Part shown: piece after piece, positions 40,450-51,131 of the stretch
Position numbering within the stretch: the first letter of the stretch is position 1
How the letters are laid out: every line of letters starts with the position of its first letter
DNA from: Chondrosia reniformis
Taxonomy: Eukaryota; Porifera; Demospongiae; Chondrillida; Chondrillidae
Direction: 5' to 3'
DNA length: 64,000 nucleotides
NCBI GenBank assembly: GCA_947172415.1
Contig: OX359200.1
Span: 746,501-810,500 of the forward strand
Made by a program: the position numbers and the translations under genes
Notes under the pieces: model-generated
The model's database searches: none
What the model saw: the letters and a program-made list of their open reading frames with translations, nothing else
Told to the model about the DNA's origin: nothing

Positions 40450-43400
40450 ATGGCTGAGGCTGAGGAGAGTCAAGTTCGAAGACTGTACTATGAAACTGCA
40501 ATATCCGTCGCCAAAGAGGCTGGAAAGGTCCGTAATAAGCCTCGGACCAGTTCATGTATATTATACCGTACTGATTGCCTGTCTAATATAGCTATATGTA
40601 AATCTTGGACGACGTTCAGAAGTGCGACTGACGACAATTTGTTTAGCGCAATTTAATAGTTTCCGTTCCATAAGACACTCACTTCGCCTCTTCTCTTCTG
40701 TAGATAAAGTCTGGCATTAGTACGTATTAGCATGATATATTAACAGTGTTGCTTACATACCAGATACAATATTATTCAACATTCAATGTACATTTACGAG
40801 AAATCAAATATTTTTTCGAACCAGCTCATCATTGTTATATCACTGTCTTGATTAAATCCACCAGCTAAAGCTTTTGCACTACCTTAGGTAGCACTAGAAG
40901 GTTACCATGGCAACAAGACCATGGATACTAAGGAATCAAAAGCCGATTTTGTAACAGAAACTGACAGAAAAGTAGAGAAATTGATTTTTTCTCTCCTCAA
41001 GAAAGACTATCCTGATCACTGGTTGGTCAGATCATACAACACCTAATATACAATTAGTTATTCATATGCATTGACCCAACGTGTATCTTGTGCTTAGCTT
41101 TATCGGTGAAGAGAGCAGTACAGAGTGTAACTTGACTGAAGAGCCCACTTGGATTGTTGACCCCATCGATGGAACAACTAACTTCATACACAAGTTAGCT
41201 TGAAAAGGGGGAGTTTATTGCACTTCAGCCTGTGCTAGGCTATTGTTGATGATTTTTTGCCATCATTGGATGACTGGGAGGTCATCACTGGTTGCCACAA
41301 ATAGGACTTCGGTCCCCCAGCCAAGTAGACGATTGTCACTTGGTTGGTTGGCGTAATTATCCAGTGTTGTTTATTACTTGCAACAAGTTAGCTTGTACAT
41401 CAGTGTATCTAATCATATTTGTCCATCTTTTATGAGTGAAATATTTGGTCTTAACAATTTCATGTGATAGCCTAATTATGTCATTTTACTGTGAACCAGC
41501 ACTCAGTACTCTTACAGTTAACCCTCTCGTCCTTCCTCCCTGTATAGAATACCCAACGTAGCTATATCCATAGCACTGTGGATTGGCAAAGAGGTACATG
41601 AGGACAGTGGGTTATTGAAATTTTTATAAATCTTTACATTTGCCCTATCTTTCACCATACAATAAATTTGTATACAAGTATTTTAATGTACATTTGGCTC
41701 TGTAACTCTATCAAATGGAAAGATATGAATGTGTGTGTCATAGAAAAAATCTAATACACCATTTACCTACATGCTATGTCTACTCTGTAAAAAGGGTCTA
41801 TAGTAAACTAAACCTGGAGAGAGCTTTGGATGAAGATACAAGAGTCTTTTCTTTCCTTTTCTTTCTTCTTTTCTTTTTTCTTCTTCTCCACTGGGCCAGA
41901 CAGCAGCTGTTTCTGGAAATTCCACCCTTCATCAGTGACCCTGGGAATCTTTGTCTTTTTCTTGATATGCATACTAATCATCTGTTCCTATATATGTATG
42001 CATCACTTATAGCAGCATATACTGTATACGAGGCTACCTCTCATTCTTCTTCTTTTTCCAACTCAAGGCCATAGTTGGTATAGTGTACAACTTCATAACA
42101 AATGAGTTGTATGCTGCATTGAAGAATCATGGTGCCACACTTAATGGGAAACCTTTGCAGGTCTCGCAATGCACTGGTATGATGAAGACTATGCATAATC
42201 TAATACACCATTCTCCAATATGATATACATCTACTTTAGAGTAAAAGGCCTATAGGGAACTAAACCTAGTGAGAGCTTTGGATGAAGATACAAGAGTTTT
42301 CTCCTTCTCCTTCTCTTTTTCTCTACTGGACCAGACAGCTGTTTCTGGAAATTCCACCCTTCATCAGCGACCCTGAGAATCTTTGTCTTCTTGATCTTTT
42401 GTGAGTCCTTGGCTCTCTGTGTGAAATCTAGGTGTTTTACATACACAAGTTTGGATCCAACAATGCTTTTCATGTTTTGAAGTACTGGTTGTTTTGAAGT
42501 ACTGGTTGTTTTCAAGGCATCCACTTAACGTACACTTATTTGATGGTTGTAGTTTTGACAATATTTGTGTTTTGATACAGATTTCGAGTGTGCTATTGTT
42601 ATTTATGAAATGGGTTATGACAGAACACCAGACAGGATTCAAACCAAATTGGAGAATTTCAGAAAATTCTTTAGTGAAAAGGAGTCTATAAGAGGGTACG
42701 TACGTATGCCCTGCCGCTAATTAACTACAATCCACATACGTACCAACCCTATGTATGCCCTGCCACTAATTAACTACAATCCACATACGTACCAACCCTA
42801 TGTATGCCCTGCCGCTAATTAACTACAATCCACATACGTACCAACCCTACGTATGCCCTGCCGCTAATTAACTACAATCCACATACGTACCAACCCTACG
42901 TATGCCCTGCCGCTAATTAACTACAATCCACATACGTACCAACCCTACGTATGCCCTGCCGCTAATTAACTACAATCCACATACGTACCAACCCTACGTA
43001 TGCCCTGCCACTAATTAACTACAATCCACATACGTACCAACCCTACGTATGCCCTGCCGCTAATTAACTACAATCCACATACGTACCAACCCTACGTATG
43101 CCCTGCCGCTAATTAACTACAATCCACATACGTACCAACCCTACGTATGCCCTGCCGCTAATTAACTACAATCCACATACGTACCAACCCTATGTATGCC
43201 CTGCCGCTAATTAACTACAATCCACATATGTACCAACCCTATGTATGCCCTGCCGCTAATTAACTACAATCCACATACGTACCAACCCTATGTATGCCCT
43301 GCCGCTAATTAACTACAATCCACATATTATGGGGATAATTAAATGAAACATGCATTAGAACACTCTTTTCCTAAAACTTGAAACTTGGGGAAAGTCTGTA

Positions 43401-43900
43401 TGTAGATCTTTGGGTAACGATGCAGTTTTCATACCAGAAGGAGAAGGAGAAAACTCTTGTATCTTCACCCAAAGCTCTTACTAGGTTTAGGTCTTTACTC
43501 TGAAGTAGATATAGCATGTTGAAAAATGATGTGTTAGATTATTCCTTCTATTTTACTTGTACTTGTACTCTGTCTAGTGTTCGGTGTTTTGGTTCGGCTG
43601 CTCTAGACTTGTGCTATGTTGCAGCTGGTATAGCCGACGCCTACTATGAGTTTGGTATTCATTGCTGGGACGTGGCGGCAGGGGGCCTGATTGTGCAAGA
43701 GGCTGGTGGTACAGTGCTCAACACAAGGGGTAAGATAGGGGCTTTGGAGAATGTATTGTGAAATCACAAGTTGACTTGTGTTTACAGGTGAAGACTTGGA
43801 CATCATGAAGAGGGAGATTCTGTCTGCCAGTAGTCCACAATTAGCATTAAAATTAACTGAGAAAATTAAGAAAGTTGATTATCCACCAGACAATCTGTAA
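40450..43900 (+). CDS. IMPA1: Inositol monophosphatase
   Basis: Starts [20 protein letters not shown]. Exons carry [14 protein letters not shown] (about 40915), [10 protein letters not shown] and [14 protein letters not shown] (about 41099-41195), [15 protein letters not shown], then [15 protein letters not shown] (42066), [15 protein letters not shown] (42581), and [18 protein letters not shown] with [17 protein letters not shown] (43580-43733). The last exon ends at 43900. GEE, DPIDGT and WDVAAG are the three metal-binding motifs, all intact. The enzyme releases myo-inositol from inositol phosphates and is Mg-dependent and lithium-sensitive in animals. Introns hold three copies of the dispersed repeat, a 169-bp-family fragment and a 49-bp minisatellite. 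Confidence 0.95.
42697..43327. repeat. 49-bp minisatellite in an IMPA1 intron
   Basis: About 13 copies of TATGCCCTGCCGCTAATTAA followed by CTACAATCCACATACGTACC. Variation is limited to a few sites (ACG/ATG, CCGC/CCAC), so copies are highly homogenised. It begins directly at the splice donor GTACGT of the exon ending SIRG: the donor itself is part of the repeat unit phrase CATACGTACC/TACGTACG. Confidence 0.9.
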
Positions 43901-44046
43901 CCTTTAACCTTTGATCTTTCCGAATCTTTAAGTTTGCAACTTATATGAAAATACACTACCTGGCATGCATGCTTTTTTCGGGCCATTTCTAGCTTCATTT
44001 GTTTGGATATGTACAGTACTTAGCCGGTGGTATCACGTGATTTAAC
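43901..44046 (+). promoter_or_regulatory. IMPA1-dipeptidase gap with a CACGTG site
   Basis: 146 bp between the stop and the next ATG. TCACGTGA at 44033-44040 ends 6 bp before the dipeptidase ATG, so it lies in the promoter or 5' leader. Confidence 0.45.
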
Positions 44047-47038
44047 ATGGCTTCGCTCAAAAGCTCGGCTGAGCTGAAGGTTAACATTAGCGGAGATTTC
44101 TTAAAGACACGCCATTCGACTGTTGTACGGGTTGTAATATTCTTCCTTTTGGGGTGTATCTCAATCTTTGTACTGGCGGAGCTGCTCAAGTATAGTTGTC
44201 TCTATGATGGAATATTTACGAGGAACCCAGTCACCGCTCGACTATCGGATGATCCTTTAGAAAGAGCGAAGAAGCTGTTGAAGAAATCTCCTTTAATTGA
44301 TGGGTGGGTCGCGTGAACAGCTTTTGATTGTTGTTGTTATAAGGGCCATTTATAAATAAACACCATATATACTACATCTACGTATTTACAATAAAAGGCC
44401 TATAGGGGACTAAACCTAGTGAGAGCTTTGGATGAGGATACAAGAGTCTTATTACATTCTTCTGCTCCACCGTCATCCTCAGCAGCCCGACCACGCCCAC
44501 TTTTCTGTCATCCTTGGCAGCCCAACCACACCCACTTTTCTGTCATCCTCGGCAGCCCAGCCACGCCCACTTTTCTGTCATCCTCGGCAGCCCAGCCACG
44601 CCCACTTTTCTGTCAACCTCGGCAGCCCGACCACACCCACTTTTCTGTCATCCTCGGCAGCCCGACCACACCCACTTTTCTGTCATCCTCGGCAGCCCAG
44701 CCACGCCCACTTTACTGTCATCCTTGGCAGCCCGACCACGCCCACTTTTCTGTCATCCCTAGTACTCCATTATCACAAACAGTCTTACCTCTCACTGCAT
44801 GTGACATATTACATGCAGTATGTCCAACTCACGGATTGGCTTATATTTAAAACCAGCCAGCTTAACATATTACATAAGAGTTAGCATAGATTAATACTTC
44901 CAATACAGCACTTTAATCATAAAATATCAATGTTTTTACTATTCATAGACACAATGACCTTGCTGAAGCAATTCGTGATAATTTTCAGGATCAGTTTGAT
45001 AAATTCAACTTGTCTGGCCATGTTAAACAGTTCATGACAGACATACCACGACTGAGAGAGGGTCTCCTCGGAGCACAGGTAGGCGGCACCAGAGAAACCA
45101 GAAGGCCCTATGTATTGATTGATTGATTGACGTAATGTAGTAGTTTTGTTTTTCCTAGTTTTGGTCCTCTTTCATGGGCTGCAGTTCCCAATTTAAAGAT
45201 GCCACAAGAACATTTATTGACCAGATTGATGTAATTCGGAGATTTGTTGCGCAATATTCATATGCATTCAAGTTTGTTACCACTAGCAAGGACATCTTGG
45301 ATGCCTTCCATGAGAACAAGATTGCCTCAATGATCGGAGTGGAGGGTGGTCATGCCATTGATAGCAGTCTGGCTACGCTAAGGCAGCTGTACAACCTTGG
45401 GGCTCGATACATGACGCTCACCCACCAGTGCAATACACCATGGTAATTTGACATTCTTCAAGGAGGGGATTCCCCCCCCCGCTAAAAGAAACTTTGATCT
45501 ATACGAGGGGCATTTGTCAGTAGTAGATTTGATTATTAACTCTTTCACTCCTCAGGGCAGATTCCTGTTCTGTTCCACCAGAACACAACGGACTGACCAG
45601 TTTTGGAGTGGTAAGGACTACTTATATCAACATCATAGGACAGCTGATATACATCATATCTTCAGCATTCCATGGTTACATTTCATTTCTCTGTTTAACT
45701 TGCATACTCATAAAGTAGAAATTGTTCTTTTCTATGTCATGAATAATCTAGGACGCCATATTCCAAAAATAAGGTTATTAAATACAATTTCTTAGACTAA
45801 TTACTTGGGGATTTATTTATTTTGTTTAGCGTGTTGTTCATGAGATGAACAGGTTGGGAATGCTCGTGGACCTGTCACACGTATCAGCTCAGACCATGAG
45901 GTCAACATTAAATGTGACTAAGGCTCCAGGTATGATGTAGGGATATTGACCTTCATGTGTCCCATTTTGCTTAATAATTTTTGGTCTTTTGTGTAGTTAT
46001 CTTTAGCCACTCTTCTGCCTATGCATTGTGCAACAACTCAAGAAATGTCCCCGACGATGTCCTAAAGAGACTGGTTGGTCAAACATATAAAATATCCACC
46101 CATCCATCCTTAACCTGTCCATCCACCCATCCATCCTTCACCTGTCCATCCACCCATCCATCCTTCACCTGTCCATCCACCCATCCATCCTTCACCTGTC
46201 CATCCACCCATCCATCCTTCACCTGTCCATCCACCCATCCACTCACCCCCACTCACTTGTCACTTACCCTCTTCATAGCTACTATATTACTTTACTCTGT
46301 AGCCAGAGAACGGTGGTTTGGTGATGGTCAACTTCTTTCCCCTCTATATAAACTGCAGTAAATATGCATCTCTAAGTCAAGTAGCAGGCAAGTGCATCTC
46401 ATCATACAACCTTTACATGCTGCGGCTGGTCCATATTCACCTTCTCTTGTAGACCACATTGACTACATACGAAAGGTTGCTGGAGTGGAACATGTTGGGA
46501 TAGGGAGTGACTTTGATGGCATCTCATAGTGAGCTTGATTGACTTACTTACTGATCAGGGCTGCATAGAGAGGGGGGAGGGAATTTGCCCCCTAGGATTG
46601 ATTTTGTCCCCCCTCCCGCCACACGTTTGGGAAGTTAAGATAAACTTCTTCAACACCCTCATGCCATTGTCCCCCTAAATTTCATTATGCCCCATGCAAG
46701 TTCTGCATGCAGCCCTGCTGGTCCTTCTAAGGATGTTTCTAAATTGATTTCTCTTCAGTGTTCCAAAAGGACTGGAAGATGTTTCAAAGTATCCCTACTT
46801 GTTTGCTGAGCTGATCAGGAGAAACTATACTGACCAAGAAATTGAAATGGTGGCTGGATTGAATCTGATTCGAGTATTTGAAAAGGCAGAGCAAGTAAGA
46901 TAACTTTTATTTTTTGTTGAAGTTTAGCTTTATTTCTCTTTGGCGCGTATATAGGTGGCTGCAAGTCTGTCTAAAGAAGACCCAGATAACACACTCATTT
47001 CTCCTCAACCTAACAAAACTTGTAGGCCAGATTTTTAA
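44047..47038 (+). CDS. Membrane dipeptidase (renal dipeptidase family, M19)
   Basis: Exon 1 has a short cytoplasmic head, an uncleaved-looking hydrophobic segment ([20 protein letters not shown]) and SPLIDG, which splices to [12 protein letters not shown] (44949), giving the zinc motif DGHND. Later exons give [90 protein letters not shown] and VGIGSDFDG; stop at 47038. All metal ligands of M19 peptidases are visible. Mammalian DPEP1 is GPI-anchored; here an N-terminal anchor predicts a type II membrane protein and I see no GPI tail. It cleaves dipeptides such as Cys-Gly. Confidence 0.93.
44465..44765. repeat. 35-bp minisatellite in dipeptidase intron 1
   Basis: About eight copies of CACCCACTTTTCTGTCATCC followed by TCGGCAGCCCGACCA or variants. 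The strand is strikingly purine-poor (C/T rich). Three overlapping ORFs cross it in different frames because 35 is not a multiple of 3; none is a gene. Confidence 0.9.
46095..46255. repeat. 27-bp minisatellite in a dipeptidase intron
   Basis: About five to six copies of CCATCCACCCATCCATCC with TTCACCTGT. It lies in the intron between the exons coding VPDDVLKRL and [10 protein letters not shown]. Confidence 0.85.
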
Positions 47039-47153
47039 ATATAGTGCGTCACATGACGTCATTTCTAAGCTATAAATTGATTGGTCAAAACTACTTATTT
47101 GAATTAGCTACGAAATCGATACTTAGTGGCCCGAGTGTTGTTGTGGAGATAAA
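47039..47153 (+). promoter_or_regulatory. UBE2C promoter with consensus CRE
   Basis: The palindrome TGACGTCA lies at 47054-47061, 93 bp upstream of the UBE2C ATG and 16 bp after the dipeptidase stop. It is the consensus site for CREB/ATF factors. The gap is only 115 bp, so the gene must use a very short promoter. Confidence 0.55.
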
Positions 47154-48832
47154 ATGGCAACGCAAAATCAGAACTCTTCGAGTGCGATTCCTTCTTCGAA
47201 GAGTGGGATTATTAACACTGGAGCCCGCGTGGATGGGCACTCGGTAACCAAGAGGCTACAGCAAGAACTGAGATCACTGATGGTATGCCACGTTTGCCAA
47301 TACTAATCTGTGTAAAGTTTTACCGTCTCCTCTGCTCTACTAGATGAGTAACGATAAATCAGTGTCAGCCTTTCCAGACGGAGATAACATGTTTTCTTGG
47401 AAAGGAACGATAGTTGGAGGCAAATCAACGGTACGCGTCCTTAGTCTGCTTTAGCCCTATGCGTCTGGAGGTGTCCTCCAGACCTTCCAATGTCTCTCCT
47501 TTAGGCTTACGAGAACCTCAGCTACAAGCTATCGCTGAGCTTCCCGAGCCATTATCCGTATGTTCCTCCGACGGTGAAGTTTGTGACACCGTGTTACCAT
47601 CCTAACGTCGACGAGCATGGTAACATTTGCCTGGATATACTAAAGGTACGCAAACAAGAATGTATACTCATGTTATTCCAAGTCAGAGTTTGTATTATGT
47701 TGTGTAAACTCGCTTAACCAATGGCCTTTCTACTAATACTAACTGTGTGTATGTGTATGTGTAGTTTTAAATACAAATGATCATTCATTTGTTTATCACT
47801 TGATTGTGTGTCAATAGTCACTCTCAATTGATGTTTATTCCTTGTTGTACATATATCTTGTACTCTGTACTTTAGGAAGAATGGTCAGCTCTGTATGATG
47901 TCCGAACTATATTACTATCAATTCAAAGTCTATTAGCTGGTGAGTGTTATTCATTTCATCTACTTTTCTAGAAATATGACTTTATCCTAGTTGGATGATG
48001 CATATATAATAGATTACATCAGCTAAACTGGGTCTATATATTTCTTATTAATGGCAGTGAAGATGTAGATTTACTTTTAGGGATGATACTGGTTAATTGA
48101 GGATTATAATAGAATAAGGATTCCTTCTAACTGTGTCAAACTTATCTTTGGGATGGTACATCCTTTGACTTTTGAGCATGTAGAAATGGTTTGGTTTTGT
48201 TTCGACCCTGGGGATCTTCTTCAGTGACTGAATTGAGGATTGCCTGATAGCAAGAATACAGAGGTGTAGGGGTTGGATCTGATGAATTGACTTAAAATGT
48301 TTAAGTAGAGGTGGTGCTTGTGGCATGATACTAATTCCTATGATTCATAACATACATGACATCTTTCTTCTCACAGAACCCAATCCTCACAGTCCATTGA
48401 ATGTCGAAGCAGCCCAACTTTGGGAAAGTGACAAAGAAGGTATTTTAGAAATTGGGGGTGCATGCTTTTCTACTATATACACTCCGTTGCTGGGGCAACC
48501 AACTGAAGTATAAGAGGCACTTTGGCCTCTTGTCTTAGTTATACAATGAAATTATGATAAATCCCGCTGAAAACTCAGTAAACACCTATAAGCTTGTGTT
48601 ATCCCCATGAAAATGCAAGGAAGTCTAGGGGCAGAGTGTATAACGGTTATACAATGTCACTTTGTGGTGTATCGATTATACACACACTCACCCTCGAGCA
48701 CGCAAAGTGACATTGTTTAACTATTACATATAGACCATTTTTATTGACGTATGTAAGTTAACATTTTGAGTGTTCTGAATTGTAGGATACATATCCAAAG
48801 TACAAAAAAAGTACAAGGAGACAAAGAATTGA
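47154..48832 (+). CDS. UBE2C: Ubiquitin-conjugating enzyme E2 C
   Basis: Starts [19 protein letters not shown]; six exons. Hallmarks: [49 protein letters not shown] with the catalytic Cys, [20 protein letters not shown] and [19 protein letters not shown] short last exon, ending at 48832, completes about 178 residues with [14 protein letters not shown], close to the human length. UBE2C is the E2 that primes anaphase-promoting-complex substrates with ubiquitin. The human destruction-box-like RYKLSL is SYKLSL here, so the Arg is absent. Intron 4 contains a deleted Penelope-like copy. Confidence 0.95.
48092..48260 (+). mobile_element. Internally deleted Penelope-like element end
   Basis: ATAGAATAAGGATTCCTT and GGGATGGTACATCC here match the 5' end of the full element at 59670-62130. 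They are followed directly by GTTTCGACCCTGGGG and CTTCTTCAGTGACTGA, which belong to its 3' region. So the coding part is gone and the two ends are fused. The hammerhead-like core (inverse strand) is kept with two or more changes. Confidence 0.75.
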
Positions 48833-49031
48833 CTTAATTGTATTGTGATCAACAGCGCCTTGTTTCTTCTCTTTCCTTTGTATTTTTGAATCTGTAAAAC
48901 ACTTGCAAACTTTATTATTGTACTGTTCATTTTGATTAGAAAAATAATCTATCTCTTCTGCATAATAAAAAGTCTACAAACCTGAAAAATTATAAATTAA
49001 AGAGTTTTGGCTGAAAAATATTAATCTTAAT

Positions 49032-50853
49032 TCATAAAGATTGTATGGAGCTGAAATGGGCTGCTTTGGAAGGCATTTCTTGAACCAATCTCCAACCCTT
49101 CTCTCCTGGAATGAAAGTTTCAACTGAAGACAAAAACGAGCCTTTAAAACCACCCACAGCATAAAGGGAATCAAAGCAGGTGACCAGTCCGAAGGCTGAT
49201 CTAGCCAGGGTCATATCAGGGAGTCTTGCCCACCTCTTAAGCTCAGTGTCATAGACTTCAACAGTTTTCAGGTACTCCCCTTCACTGTAGCCACCAGCCA
49301 CGTAGATGGACCCTCTAAATGCAGCAACACCAGCTACAGATCTTGATACTGACAGAGGTGCCATCTCCATCCACTGGTTAATTCCAGGATCATAACACTC
49401 AACCAAACTGAGACGATTACTGCCATCGTGTCCCCCAATTGCAAATATATAGCCATCAACTGAAGTGGCTCCATGATACATTCTTGGCGTTGACATTGCT
49501 TGACAGGACATCCATCTGTCTGTTTCTGGGTTATAGCAGTCAAGAGCAGCTGTTACAGAAGATCCAGTGTGCCCTCCAACTGCATACATTAATCCATAAA
49601 CAACTGTAACTGCAAAGTATCTATATAATAATAATAACACAACACATAATAATATTATAGCAGTGACATATACGTATGATTAATAATCACAAGAATTAAT
49701 ATGATAGACACTCATACTTCACTCATGTTTTGAAAGGCATTGATCCATACCTCCTTGGAGTATTCATTGATGCTAGAGGAATCCAGATTTTCTCATTCAG
49801 GTTGTACTTCATGGCAGCTGTGAGTACTCCATCATCATTGCAGCCTCCAAACAGATAGAGACAGCCATCCAAATAACAAGCCCCCATTCCGAAACAATGA
49901 TACGGCAGAGCTTCCAAGAAGGCCCACTCCTCACCACAGAACTGGAGCACTGCATCAAGAGGTCCACTGCTTGTAGTTCCACCAGCAACCAAGATTCCTT
50001 CTGGTAAGCCCGAGTTCTTTCTAGGCTTTACTCGAGGGCTCAGCCTAAGATTGGCTCTCTTTTCGGGATGAGCACGATAGAACTGAGCCTCTTGGATCAA
50101 GGCCTGACAAAAGGCTTCATTCTGTAGTAGCTCGTCCCTTTCGATTGTCTCCCTCAAATACTCCAGGGAGATGTATGGTAGGCGAACATATCTCAGAATA
50201 TCTGGAAGTAGGTGTCTTCGCTCTTCTAAATCGAATTTGACCCAATTTATAACTGCCTCATAAACCGTCTCCTCTCTCGGTACTCTGATGGTATCTAGGG
50301 AGATGAGATCGACCAAATCCTTACAGGATAAGGTAGTAAATTCAGAGGATTTTACGACTTTTGTAAATGAATTTTGAATGTATTCCCAGCTGGCTTCAAA
50401 GAGATCGGAGTTGTTGTAGTGATTCGAAAATGCTCTCAATCCAAGAACATTATCTGCAGTGATTTGGGTGGTTAGGTATTGCGTGCAAAGGCTGCAAATT
50501 TCACTGATCTGAAACTTGTCGGCCACCACTAAGAGGTTGAGGACATCATCAATCTCGTAGTTGGCCAATCTTATACTCTCTTGGTAGCAGAAGCGAACGA
50601 CTACATCCAGCACTGAGTAGCTAGTGTCGCGTAAGCAAACTTGCTTGCATTTTGCTTCACTAAGATTCAACGTAAACATGGAACGGAAGTAAGGAGAAGT
50701 TGCAGCGAGTACAATTCGGTGCGCCGGAATTGCGGGACCGCTAGAAGCCATTAATTGGACATCAACCAGCTCATTCTGCTGGCGCATCAGGTTCATCTGA
50801 CCCAAAGGACTATTAGAGGACTCTAAAGGCCTCACAAGGACAACTTCAGTCAT
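49032..50853 (-). CDS. Kelch-like protein (BTB-BACK-Kelch)
   Basis: Two exons joined at CACCAAGGAG/GTATGG (about 49752) and an acceptor near 49620. BTB domain with VDVQLMASSGPAIPAHRIVL and SPYFRSMFTLNL; BACK domain with CTQYLTTQITADNVLGL, VINWVKFDLEERRHLLPDIL; then six kelch repeats, e.g. LYLFGGCND, MYAVGGHTG, IFAIGGHDG, IYVAGGYSEG, LYAVGGFKG. Such proteins are usually substrate adaptors for Cullin-3 ubiquitin ligases. An upstream in-frame ATG at 50901 would add a hydrophobic head (MRLLPLFFVDCLFTIV), odd for a cytosolic adaptor, so I choose the ATG at 50853 (MTEVVLVRP). I cannot assign one KLHL orthologue. Confidence 0.9.
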
Positions 50854-51131
50854 TACAATCGTAAACAAACAGTCCACAAAGAATAACGGCAACAAACGCA
50901 TGTGTAAATTAGGGAATTCCCTTTATAGATTAGTATCTATATATCTGTTGGACTACAGTTATATATATATGAATAGAAAAGTAGTGATTACTCCTTCATT
51001 AGAATTGGCATGCAACAACTCATGCACTGGATGGTGCTTGTTATTAATGAAAAGCAAATAAATTACACTATTTACATATTATTTCTAATTTGACCAGCAT
51101 CCAATAAGTTGCAATTGTTCTAGAGCCAATG

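Noticed and set aside
44419..44884. Three overlapping Pro/His-rich ORFs
   Set aside because: A 35-bp minisatellite read in three frames inside a dipeptidase intron.
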